Of a DNA stretch of 5,521 bases, positions 1 to 5,521 are shown piece after piece (position 1 is the stretch's first letter; every line of letters begins with the position of its first letter). Both the position numbers and the translations under genes were made by a program. The notes below the pieces were generated by a model. It was not told the origin of the DNA, searched no databases, and worked only from the letters and a program-made list of their open reading frames with translations. This stretch comes from Betaproteobacteria bacterium (GTDB taxonomy: Bacteria > Pseudomonadota > Gammaproteobacteria > Burkholderiales > Rhodocyclaceae), in the NCBI GenBank assembly GCA_028065725.1, contig JAPTVL010000357.1, positions 1 to 5,521 on the forward strand. Reading direction: 5' to 3'.

Positions 1-2058
1 GGTGTTCAGCGCCTCCCAGGATGGCCTGCCGTATCGCGGCACGAAGGGGCCTTTGAGTTTGGCCGGCCACCAGGCGGCATACTGGTTCTGCGCATCCAGC
101 ATGAAGTCGAGCATCATGCCGGAAACCTGGCGCCCGTTGTCCGGATTGGAAATCCCGCTCCAGTACCAGCCGGCGAGCCAGTTGTAGCCAACCGCCGAGG
201 GTCCGCGCCAGGAGCCGTAGCCGATGTAACCCAGGCTGTCCGTCCATTTGTAGGTCCAGCGCGGGATGCCCTGGTAGCGCACCGGGTCGGACGCCGGGCC
301 ATCCTGCAGCGTGATCTGGAAATCGATCTCCTTGAAGGTGACCTGATAGGCTTGATTCAGGCTGTTCGACGGAAAGGAGATCTGCACGCCGTTGAGCAGC
401 GTCGGGTTGGTGCCCGCCATCGTCGCGACTGCGTCATAGCGCATGTTGTCAAAGGCGATGGTGTTGGCGGTGCAAGCGGGATAGTTCTGCAGCACCGCGT
501 ACCAGGAGTTCTCGATGATGGAAAACGTGATCGGGCTTCCCACGGCGTCGAACTTGAATTCCTGCACGGGGTGCGAGAAGGTGCCTTGCGAGAACCCGAC
601 CTGATCAGATCCCCAGTAGAGCCCTGCCGCCGGAACATCGCCCCAGTAACAGGGCTGCACCGGGGCATAGATCTGGCACTGCGGCATCGGGATCGAGCCC
701 ACCCACGGAATGGCAAAGCTGTTCTTGCCGGCCACCCAGGAGAACCACACCACGTGGCTCACCCCATTTGCATCCACGGCGGTGAGCGTGCCGATGCCGG
801 GTTGGGCTGCATAGAAATCGAAATTAAGATGCGATGTGCCGGCGCTCGACTGCGCGGCGGCGCCGAAATAGCAACCGGCGTAGCCGTACCCGTTGCCGGT
901 GAAGTCGTACTGGAACTGGGTGCGGATGCGCCGGTTGGGCGCATCGACCGCCTGGATCAGGGCGGCCACATTGCTGCCGTAAGTGCCGATGTAGCTGTAG
1001 TCCTGGTGCAACGAATCGTAGACGACGTTGCCGACCTTCCAGAAGTCGGATTGCGCGAGCGACACGGTCACGGCGCCATGCGCATCGGTCGGGATCATCG
1101 TGATCCGGCGGAAATAATCCCCGTTCGTCGACTTCGCAGGATCAGTATTCAGGTTGACCAGGACCGAGCGTCCAGAGCCGTCGCCGATCAGCGTGACGTC
1201 GAGCGAGGAGAATGCCGCGCCCGCCGGAATATTGATGGTCGGCCACAGGCCAAAGCCCGAGTAGTTCCAGGGTGGGCCGCCGCTATTGACCGTCGTTTCG
1301 ATCTCGAGGCCTGCGGGCGAATTGACGACGGCAAAGGGCGTGGTGGGCGCCCAGTAATCGTAGTAGCCGACCTCGCCATCGAGAGCCGAGAACGGGATGT
1401 CGAAGCGCACGTGGTTGCTATCCCAGCGCCCGGCATCGAGCAGGGCATGGCCGATGCGATCGGCCAGTTTTTTGTACTTTTCGTTTCCGGAACTGAGGTA
1501 GGCGTGATACAGCGACACCATCAGATAGTCGTCGCCGTCGTTCGCCGTACCCTGGTAGGGATCGACGTGCAGTTGCGGCCAGCCCTCCATGGACTGGCCC
1601 TTGACGGAAAAGGTCCCGTCCCGGTAGGAATAGTATGCCTGCAGTTGTGTTCCCACGGCGACCGAGGCCAGCACCGGCACCGTGGTCGAGAGCACGCCGC
1701 CGGAATAGAGATTCACCGCCACTTGCGTCGCATTGGCGTAGTTGGCCGTATCCGTCCCAGTGAAATCGGCCATGAAGGCCTGGTAACGCGGGGTCGCCGA
1801 TGGATTGAAAAGCCCGCGCACCCAGGTGACGTTGCCGCCAAACCAGGACTGCGGGATCACGACCTGGCGTCCCGTGGGACCGCCCGCCTGAACCGATAGC
1901 ACTGCCGAGATGCCACCTGCGTTGAGCGCGGTATTGTTGCCGCACATATTCGATTGCAGCGGCTCTCCCCCCAGGATGTCGGTGTAGGCATCCGAAAGGC
2001 CGTTCGACACCCGGGGCGTCGGATAGATCTGCAGACGTGGTGCGGGTGCGACGCCCAT
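1..2058 (-). CDS. Large tail protein, glycosidase-like with carbohydrate-binding-like domains (3' end outside window)
   Basis: The minus strand is open without a stop from the ATG at 2058-2056 to position 1, giving at least 686 residues. An N-terminal beta-rich region (about 60-155) includes VVIPQSWFGGNVTWVRGLF. Residues 171-210 (DGDDYLMVSLYHAYLSSGNE, then KYKKLADRIGHALLDAG) look like a helical hairpin of (alpha/alpha)6 six-hairpin glycosidases. Residues 250-350 and about 390-545 look like two beta-sandwich carbohydrate-binding modules: see GAVTVSLAQSDFW and IAFDNMRYDA. Residues 600-686 are very rich in Trp and Tyr (YNWLAGWYWSGISNPDNGRQ) and return to a helical glycosidase style. No signal peptide is seen. 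Position right after the tape measure suggests a tail-tip or side-fibre enzyme that binds or cuts a surface polysaccharide. The domain calls are by eye, catalytic residues cannot be named, and the C-terminus is missing. The ATG lies 3 bases past the tape measure stop with no clear Shine-Dalgarno. Confidence 0.72.
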   Translation of the reverse strand, partial: MGVAPAPRLQIYPTPRVSNGLSDAYTDILGGEPLQSNMCGNNTALNAGGISAVLSVQAGGPTGRQVVIPQSWFGGNVTWVRGLFNPSATPRYQAFMADFTGTDTANYANATQVAVNLYSGGVLSTTVPVLASVAVGTQLQAYYSYRDGTFSVKGQSMEGWPQLHVDPYQGTANDGDDYLMVSLYHAYLSSGNEKYKKLADRIGHALLDAGRWDSNHVRFDIPFSALDGEVGYYDYWAPTTPFAVVNSPAGLEIETTVNSGGPPWNYSGFGLWPTINIPAGAAFSSLDVTLIGDGSGRSVLVNLNTDPAKSTNGDYFRRITMIPTDAHGAVTVSLAQSDFWKVGNVVYDSLHQDYSYIGTYGSNVAALIQAVDAPNRRIRTQFQYDFTGNGYGYAGCYFGAAAQSSAGTSHLNFDFYAAQPGIGTLTAVDANGVSHVVWFSWVAGKNSFAIPWVGSIPMPQCQIYAPVQPCYWGDVPAAGLYWGSDQVGFSQGTFSHPVQEFKFDAVGSPITFSIIENSWYAVLQNYPACTANTIAFDNMRYDAVATMAGTNPTLLNGVQISFPSNSLNQAYQVTFKEIDFQITLQDGPASDPVRYQGIPRWTYKWTDSLGYIGYGSWRGPSAVGYNWLAGWYWSGISNPDNGRQVSGMMLDFMLDAQNQYAAWWPAKLKGPFVPRYGRPSWEALNT

Positions 2059-2061
2059 GGA

Positions 2062-4359
2062 TCAGGCCGGCAGGACGTTGACGAAATTGCGCCCCATCTG
2101 TTTGAGCAGCTGCTGCAGGTCGGCCACCGAAATCCGGTCTTGCGGCTGGCCGTGGATGTGGATCGCGCCGCCCCCGCCATTGCCGATCAGTCGGTCGAGG
2201 CCTGCCGCCTTGTCGGCAGGCAGGATGGTCTCACTCCGGTGCACGAAGTTCAGCCGGTCGGTCGGGATCTGCCAGTCGCCGCCGGCCGACGATGCGACGC
2301 TGCCGGCAACACCTGCGACGGTGGCCATCGCGGCGGGCGCGGCGCCGGCGGCCACGGCGGGTCCCACATAGGGAATGCCGGACAGCGCCGCCCAGACGCC
2401 CGAGAACGCCTTGGCGGCATCGTTCATGATGGCTTTGACGACCGTCAAGGCGCTTGACGCCAGCCCCGCCGAATTCGCCGACTGCTCGGCCGCCGTGCGC
2501 GTTGCGGTCCCGGTCACGGTGGCGGCGGTCTTGGCCATTTCGTTCGCCGCCCATTGCGTCACCATCTTGACGCCGGCATTGATGAACTCGGCCACCACCG
2601 AACCCAGGATATTCTTCATGCCCTTCTGCCAGGTGGTGGTGCCCATGATCATGCCCTTGATGGTGGTGTCGAACGCCTGCGCGATGGGCTGGAATGCTTT
2701 CTGCCAGGCTGCCGCAGAGGCTGCCGCCACCTGGGTGTGCATTTTTTCCAGGTCGAGGGCATGCTTCTGCTGGATCTGCGCAAGCTGGTCGAGTTGCTTC
2801 TGCAGCGCTACCGGATCGTGATTGGGGTCGCCCTGCATGAGCGCAATGCGTTTCTGCTGCGCCTCCACCTCGATCCGGTATTTCTTCTCCTCATAAGCCT
2901 GCTGGATCTGCAGCAACTGGTCATGGGTGATCTGGCCGGATTGCAGTTGCGTCTGCGCCTTCTGCTCATCGAGCGCCACCTCGCCGAGCGCCTGGTTACG
3001 GGAAGCCTGAATGGATTCTTTAGCCAGCTTTTGCCGATCGGAGGCTTCCTTCTTCATCTGCTCCAGACGCAGGCTGGATACGCGGCGCTCAATCGCGAGC
3101 CGGTCGTTGGCCGAAACCTTTTCGTTTTCGAGCACGTCCTGCCAGTACTGGATTTCCTGGGCTTTCGAATACTCCCTCAGGTCATTGGTCTGCGCGTAGT
3201 AGACCTTGGCATCCTGAAGCCGCTGTTCGTACTCCGACATGTGCGACTTGTTGCCGGTGCCGCTGGTCTTGTAGACCTTGAGCGAACCGGTGCCGGTTGC
3301 ACCTTCCGATTCGGATTCCGAGGATTTGGAAGGCGCCGAGTTGAGCGTGGCAAGGAACTGGTTGGTCCTGGCCTGCAGATCGTCGACGTCTTGCTTCCAC
3401 GCCTCGAAGATCGATTTGGCATCCAGTGGATGAGACACGACTGCCGCCACCATGGCGATGGTCTTCCCGAGCGCCTCCACCGTTGCGGCGAGCTTCGCGA
3501 TGAACCCGGTGAGCCAGACTGCGGCGTCACCCATCTGGTGGAACATTTCCTTCAACACGCCGCCGTCGGAACTGCCTTTGAGGAAGGCGTTCACGATCTG
3601 GTTCAGGGACGGCATCAGTTCACCCATCAGGTTGCGGGTAGTGGCTTCAGCTGACGCCGAGAGTTCTTTCATCTGGTCGGCAAACTCGGCGGACTGTTTC
3701 ACCGCCTCGTCGCTCATCACGATGCCGAGTTGATTGGCCTTTTGCTTGAGCGCATCCATCCCTTCCGATCCCCGGTCGAGCAGCGGAATCAGTTCCGCCC
3801 CGGAGCGCCCGAACAACTGCATGGCGATGGCTGTTTTATCGGCGCCGTCCTTCGTTTCATGGAATTTATCCGCAACCACCTTCAGGACGTCCTCGATCTT
3901 CATGCCCTTGAGCTGCTGCGCCGACAAGCCAACCGACTGAAAGGCGGAGGCGGTCTGCAATGATCCCTGCTGCGCCTCCAGCATGGCGCGCGACAGATGT
4001 TCGAGCCCGACGGAGAACGACTGGAAATCGACGTCGGACATCCTGGCGGCGAACCCGAGTTCCTGGATCGACTGCACGCTCATCCCGGTCTTCTGGGTGG
4101 CGTGCTCTATCTGTTCGCCGAATTCGGCGGCGCTCTTGGCGGCTTCGACCAGATGCTCGGCGAGGAGCGCTACCCCCATCGCCTCGACCATCTCCTTCAT
4201 GGATTTCAGCGATTCCTGGACGCCCTCCAAATGTTCCTTGACGTCGCGCTGGATGCTGCTCATCGAGCGAGTGACCTCACGCTTGGCGCGGCTGAAATCC
4301 TCAGTCAGCCGTGCTACGTTGGCCGCAATCTCGATCTGCAGTTCGGCGACTTTGGTCAT
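2062..4359 (-). CDS. Tail tape measure protein
   Basis: This 765-residue protein should set tail length and leave with the DNA at infection. The N-terminal 60 residues are a charged helix (IEIAANVARLTEDFSRAKRE). Residues 60-260 form a helical region common in tape measure proteins, with SAAEFGEQIEHATQKTGMSV and LFGRSGAELIPLLDRG. Residues 280-310 are hydrophobic (WLTGFIAKLAATVEALGKTI). Residues 341-372 are a Ser/Glu/Gly/Thr linker. Residues 376-545 are a long Gln-rich coiled coil with Ala-rich heptads. Residues 555-610 resemble the C-terminal domain of lambda-like tape measures. A Gly/Ala-rich hydrophobic stretch spans 655-694, and the protein ends with VHRSETILPADKAAGLDRL and a His/Gly loop. 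At about 0.15 nm per residue, as in lambda, the length fits a tail of roughly 115 nm. The ATG at 4359 overlaps the chaperone TGA (ATGA), with GGGAG 6 bases upstream, so translation is probably coupled. Confidence 0.93.
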   Translation of the reverse strand: MTKVAELQIEIAANVARLTEDFSRAKREVTRSMSSIQRDVKEHLEGVQESLKSMKEMVEAMGVALLAEHLVEAAKSAAEFGEQIEHATQKTGMSVQSIQELGFAARMSDVDFQSFSVGLEHLSRAMLEAQQGSLQTASAFQSVGLSAQQLKGMKIEDVLKVVADKFHETKDGADKTAIAMQLFGRSGAELIPLLDRGSEGMDALKQKANQLGIVMSDEAVKQSAEFADQMKELSASAEATTRNLMGELMPSLNQIVNAFLKGSSDGGVLKEMFHQMGDAAVWLTGFIAKLAATVEALGKTIAMVAAVVSHPLDAKSIFEAWKQDVDDLQARTNQFLATLNSAPSKSSESESEGATGTGSLKVYKTSGTGNKSHMSEYEQRLQDAKVYYAQTNDLREYSKAQEIQYWQDVLENEKVSANDRLAIERRVSSLRLEQMKKEASDRQKLAKESIQASRNQALGEVALDEQKAQTQLQSGQITHDQLLQIQQAYEEKKYRIEVEAQQKRIALMQGDPNHDPVALQKQLDQLAQIQQKHALDLEKMHTQVAAASAAAWQKAFQPIAQAFDTTIKGMIMGTTTWQKGMKNILGSVVAEFINAGVKMVTQWAANEMAKTAATVTGTATRTAAEQSANSAGLASSALTVVKAIMNDAAKAFSGVWAALSGIPYVGPAVAAGAAPAAMATVAGVAGSVASSAGGDWQIPTDRLNFVHRSETILPADKAAGLDRLIGNGGGGAIHIHGQPQDRISVADLQQLLKQMGRNFVNVLPA
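4356..4359 (-). promoter_or_regulatory. ATGA stop-start overlap coupling chaperone and tape measure
   Basis: On the minus strand the sequence ATGA holds both the tape measure ATG (4359-4357) and the chaperone -1 frame TGA (4358-4356). A GGGAG lies 6 bases upstream of the ATG. Only ribosomes that have shifted into the -1 frame finish at this point. Those in the zero frame stop about 250 bases earlier at 4607. Confidence 0.75.
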
Positions 4360-4906
4360 GTCATGCTCCCGCCAGCGGCCTTGAAGAGTTCGATGAATTC
4401 ATCGAGGTCCGCTTGGTCATTGCCGGTGGTTTTCGGTGGAATTTGAGTCTTGATGCCGAGATAGGCCTGTACCATGTCGCGCAGCGGCGGATGGCGGCTC
4501 CAGTGCCGATCGAGCGCCAGAAAGCGCGGCAGGTCCAGGTGGTCGTCGATGTAGTTCCAGGTCCAGCCGGTGCGCTCGATGATGAGACAGTAGACGGCAT
4601 CCCAATCTACCGGCTCCCGGCTGGCGCTTCCCCCGGCGGGTTGTCCTCCTTCGCGTTTGACGCCTGCATCACGGCCATGAAGGCGAAATTCAGGTTGCCC
4701 ACGTCCAGGCACTCGTCCTCGAAGGTTTTCTGGTCGAGATCGGGGTAGTTGCGCTTGAGGGCCGCAAACACGATGTCGGCCATGACCTCCACCGTGGGGG
4801 ATGCGCGGCCCTCGAACACGTCGGCAAAGCGCCGCATGCAGGAGAAGGGAACGGGGGGTGCTACGAACTCGCGGCCGCCCAGGGTGATGCGTTGTCCATC
4901 GATCAT
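4356..4906 (-). CDS. Tail assembly chaperone, long form by predicted -1 frameshift (lambda GT-like)
   Basis: The frame from 4712 to the TGA at 4358-4356 is in the -1 register relative to the short chaperone. A ribosome slipping back one base near 4634-4628 would read 93 residues in the first frame and then 90 in the second, giving about 183 residues (base 4628 read twice). The second part looks like a real protein: it has a helical segment (DWDAVYCLIIERTGWTWNYI), a basic and aromatic middle, and an acidic amphipathic end (DLDEFIELFKAAGG). In lambda-type systems the T part contacts the tail tube subunit and the G part binds the tape measure. Independent translation of the second frame is possible from the GTG at 4712, which has AGGA only a few bases upstream. 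However, the first 28 codons of that frame encode a low-complexity, Arg/Gly-rich stretch, so it is probably only read after frameshifting. The TGA overlaps the tape measure ATG. Confidence 0.72.
4607..4906 (-). CDS. Tail assembly chaperone, short form (lambda G-like)
   Basis: This 99-residue cytoplasmic protein is probably the short tail assembly chaperone. In phages such as lambda, this protein and its frameshifted longer form bind the tape measure protein and recruit tube subunits, and they are absent from the finished virion. The N-terminus (MIDGQRITLGGREFVAPPVP) has the layout usual in this family: a short beta hairpin and then a Pro-rich turn. An acidic helical body follows (DVFEGRASPTVEVMADIVFAALKRNYPDL). 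The tail from about residue 83 is low in complexity and rich in Glu, Pro, Gly and Ala. The ATG at 4906 has a strong AAGGAG 6 bases upstream. The gene sits between the tube and tape measure genes. Its 3' end overlaps an open -1 frame, so it probably also makes a longer product. Direct sequence similarity to a named phage was not testable here. Confidence 0.8.
   Translation of the reverse strand: MIDGQRITLGGREFVAPPVPFSCMRRFADVFEGRASPTVEVMADIVFAALKRNYPDLDQKTFEDECLDVGNLNFAFMAVMQASNAKEDNPPGEAPAGSR
4609..4621 (-). promoter_or_regulatory. Short GC hairpin downstream of the slip site
   Basis: The minus strand reads CCGG-GAG-CCGG at 4620-4610. This can form a 4-bp all-GC stem with a 3-base loop, extended by one G-U pair (4621 with 4609). 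It begins 6 bases after the slip heptamer, within the usual spacing for a -1 stimulator. The stem is short. A second possible stem, GTAGA (4610-4606) with TCTAC (4594-4590), lies just beyond and competes for its last bases. The zero-frame TAG stop (4609-4607) overlaps the outer base of the stem. Confidence 0.4.
4628..4634 (-). promoter_or_regulatory. Predicted -1 slip site GGGGGAA
   Basis: In the zero frame the minus strand reads CCG GGG GAA GCG. This gives the heptamer G GGG GAA within the overlap of the two chaperone frames. The GGG codon re-pairs perfectly after a -1 slip. GAA would re-pair on GGA with a G-U in the middle position, so the heptamer is not a perfect X-XXY-YYZ. It is the best slip candidate I find in the overlap; no lambda-type GGGAAAG is present. 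Confidence 0.6.
4644..4651 (-). promoter_or_regulatory. Internal Shine-Dalgarno-like element upstream of the slip site
   Basis: AAGGAGGA on the minus strand is a near-complete anti-16S match inside the chaperone gene. No ATG, GTG or TTG start sits at a usable distance downstream in the -1 frame. Ten bases separate its last G (4645) from the first base of the slip heptamer (4634). In E. coli dnaX an internal Shine-Dalgarno about 10 bases upstream stimulates -1 frameshifting, and I infer the same role here. Confidence 0.55.
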
Positions 4907-4912
4907 GGTTTA

Positions 4913-4918
4913 CTCCTT
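4913..4918 (-). promoter_or_regulatory. Ribosome binding site of the tail assembly chaperone gene
   Basis: Read on the minus strand, AAGGAG lies 6 bases before the ATG at 4906. It overlaps the TAA stop of the tail tube gene (TAAGGAG). It is the strongest initiation signal in the window and fixes the chaperone start. Its overlap with the upstream stop suggests that ribosomes finishing the tube gene could reload here. Confidence 0.85.
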
Positions 4919-5519
4919 AGCTTGCGACCGACAGCGTGCCGATGTTGTTAGCGGCATCCGCCATCACCTCGAAGTCGAGTTCGGGGATGGTGTAATCCTC
5001 GATCTTGGTCTGAATGGACAACTTGCTGGAGGTGCACAGGTTGAGTTTCAGGGTGACGTTCTTGCCGGAGGCGGTGGTCGAGAACACCCCCATGAAGGTT
5101 GGCGTGGTGCCCATGCTCTGGTTGGAGAGCGAAACTTTGGTGCCGCCGGTCGCAGCCGTGTAGAGATAGTCGATTAGCACCGCCGCGCCGGTGTCCGTCG
5201 AACTGAAGGTATACACCCCTGCCGCCACCGAATACTGCCCTTGGGCCGGAGTGGAGGCGACACGGGTGAGCGGCACGCCCGTTGCGGCATACACGACCCC
5301 AAGGTCGGTGTCGAAGGTGGTCGAATTCGCTACCGTCACCGTGAATGGCGTGGCCGATACCGTACCGGCCTCGCCCACGGCCGAGAGCAGGAGACCCGTC
5401 GTTGCGGTCTGCGAGAAGAACAGGTCGTTGAGCATCGAACCGCTGATCTGGGCGAACTTGGCCTTGCCGGTGAATTTCGCCTGGCCGCGCCGGATGTCGA
5501 GGGCGACCTGGTTCTGGCC
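4917..5519 (-). CDS. Major tail tube protein, 5' end outside window (partial)
   Basis: This is probably the subunit that polymerises into the tube of a long phage tail. The frame is open from the right edge (first full codon at 5519) to the TAA at 4919-4917, giving 200 residues. An ATG at 5435 is internal: the frame upstream of it is open and protein-like (GQNQVALDIRRGQAKFTGKA), so the true start lies outside. Visible layout: a tube-like beta segment at residues 1-40, a Thr/Val/Ala/Gly-rich beta module at about 41-128, then a segment ending in TIPELDFEVMADAANNIGTL, typical of tail tube C-termini. No signal peptide or membrane segment is seen. The chaperone gene starts 10 bases downstream and the tape measure follows, which is the expected place for a tube gene. 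The assignment rests on protein style plus gene order. A different tail structural protein is possible but less likely. Confidence 0.78.
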   Translation of the reverse strand, partial: GQNQVALDIRRGQAKFTGKAKFAQISGSMLNDLFFSQTATTGLLLSAVGEAGTVSATPFTVTVANSTTFDTDLGVVYAATGVPLTRVASTPAQGQYSVAAGVYTFSSTDTGAAVLIDYLYTAATGGTKVSLSNQSMGTTPTFMGVFSTTASGKNVTLKLNLCTSSKLSIQTKIEDYTIPELDFEVMADAANNIGTLSVAS

Positions 5520-5521
5520 GT

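Noticed and set aside
352..1899. A 515-codon open frame on the plus strand.
   Set aside because: It lies fully antisense to the large tail protein. Its translation is rich in Arg, His, Gly, Val and Asp without domain character, as expected for a shadow of a GC-rich gene. No ribosome binding site or operon context supports it.
1418..1945. A 175-codon minus-strand open frame.
   Set aside because: It is out of frame within the large tail protein gene, which is open over the whole region. The translation is low in complexity.
2554..3654. A 366-codon open frame on the plus strand.
   Set aside because: It is antisense to the tape measure gene. Its Leu/His/Arg-rich translation reflects the complement of Gln- and Lys-rich coiled-coil codons.
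4417..4605. Short minus-strand frames within the second chaperone frame.
   Set aside because: They are Arg/Pro-rich shadows of the -1 chaperone frame, which has the better protein character and the correct stop-start overlap with the tape measure.
4590..4610. Stem GTAGA/TCTAC as the frameshift stimulator or a terminator.
   Set aside because: It starts 17 bases after the slip site, too far for a typical stimulator. It has no trailing T run, so it is not a terminator.
4724..4730. GAAAACC as an alternative slip site in the chaperone gene.
   Set aside because: In the zero frame it reads CAG AAA ACC, so the first base does not match the X-XXY pattern. It also lacks the upstream Shine-Dalgarno and nearby downstream stem seen at 4651-4609.
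1..5521. Contractile-tail (myovirus) or tailocin origin.
   Set aside because: No sheath or baseplate spike gene is in the window, and the gene after the tape measure is not LysM- or baseplate-like. A sheath gene upstream of the tube gene cannot be excluded.

Overview
The window is a slice of a tailed-phage tail-morphogenesis operon, from a phage or prophage. Every gene I can support lies on the minus strand, so the genes read from right to left. The DNA is GC-rich with strongly GC-biased third codon positions, which produces many long antisense shadow frames. The protein style and base composition suggest a phage of a high-GC proteobacterium, perhaps a betaproteobacterium; this is inference. 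No host marker, integrase or attachment site is present, so phage and prophage cannot be told apart.

In transcription order: (1) 5519-4917, the C-terminal 200 codons of a major tail tube protein whose start lies beyond the window. (2) 4906-4607, a 99-residue tail assembly chaperone (lambda G-like). It overlaps a -1 frame continuing to 4356, so a 183-residue G-T type fusion by programmed -1 frameshifting is predicted. The overlap holds an internal Shine-Dalgarno-like AAGGAGGA, a GGGGGAA slip site and a short GC hairpin, in that order and at suitable spacings. (3) 4359-2062, a 765-residue tape measure protein whose ATG overlaps the chaperone stop (ATGA). (4) 2058 to beyond position 1, at least 686 residues of a large tail protein. 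It starts just after the tape measure stop and in the same frame. It runs off the left edge, and I reconstructed it by reading the minus strand. It looks like a carbohydrate-active tail protein: a helical six-hairpin-glycosidase-like segment, beta-rich carbohydrate-binding-like domains, and a second aromatic-rich helical segment.

The order tube - chaperone (with frameshift) - tape measure - distal tail protein is the classic order of long-tailed phages. The chaperone pair would coat the tape measure protein, tube subunits would polymerise around it to a set length, and the large protein would sit at the tail tip or side and bind or cut a surface glycan. Adjacency to a lambda-like chaperone pair and the absence of a sheath gene here favour a siphovirus, but a sheath gene upstream of the window cannot be excluded. 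Genes are packed with gaps of 0-10 bases. I see no promoter, terminator, tRNA, CRISPR array or insertion sequence, so all four genes are probably co-transcribed from a promoter to the right of the window.
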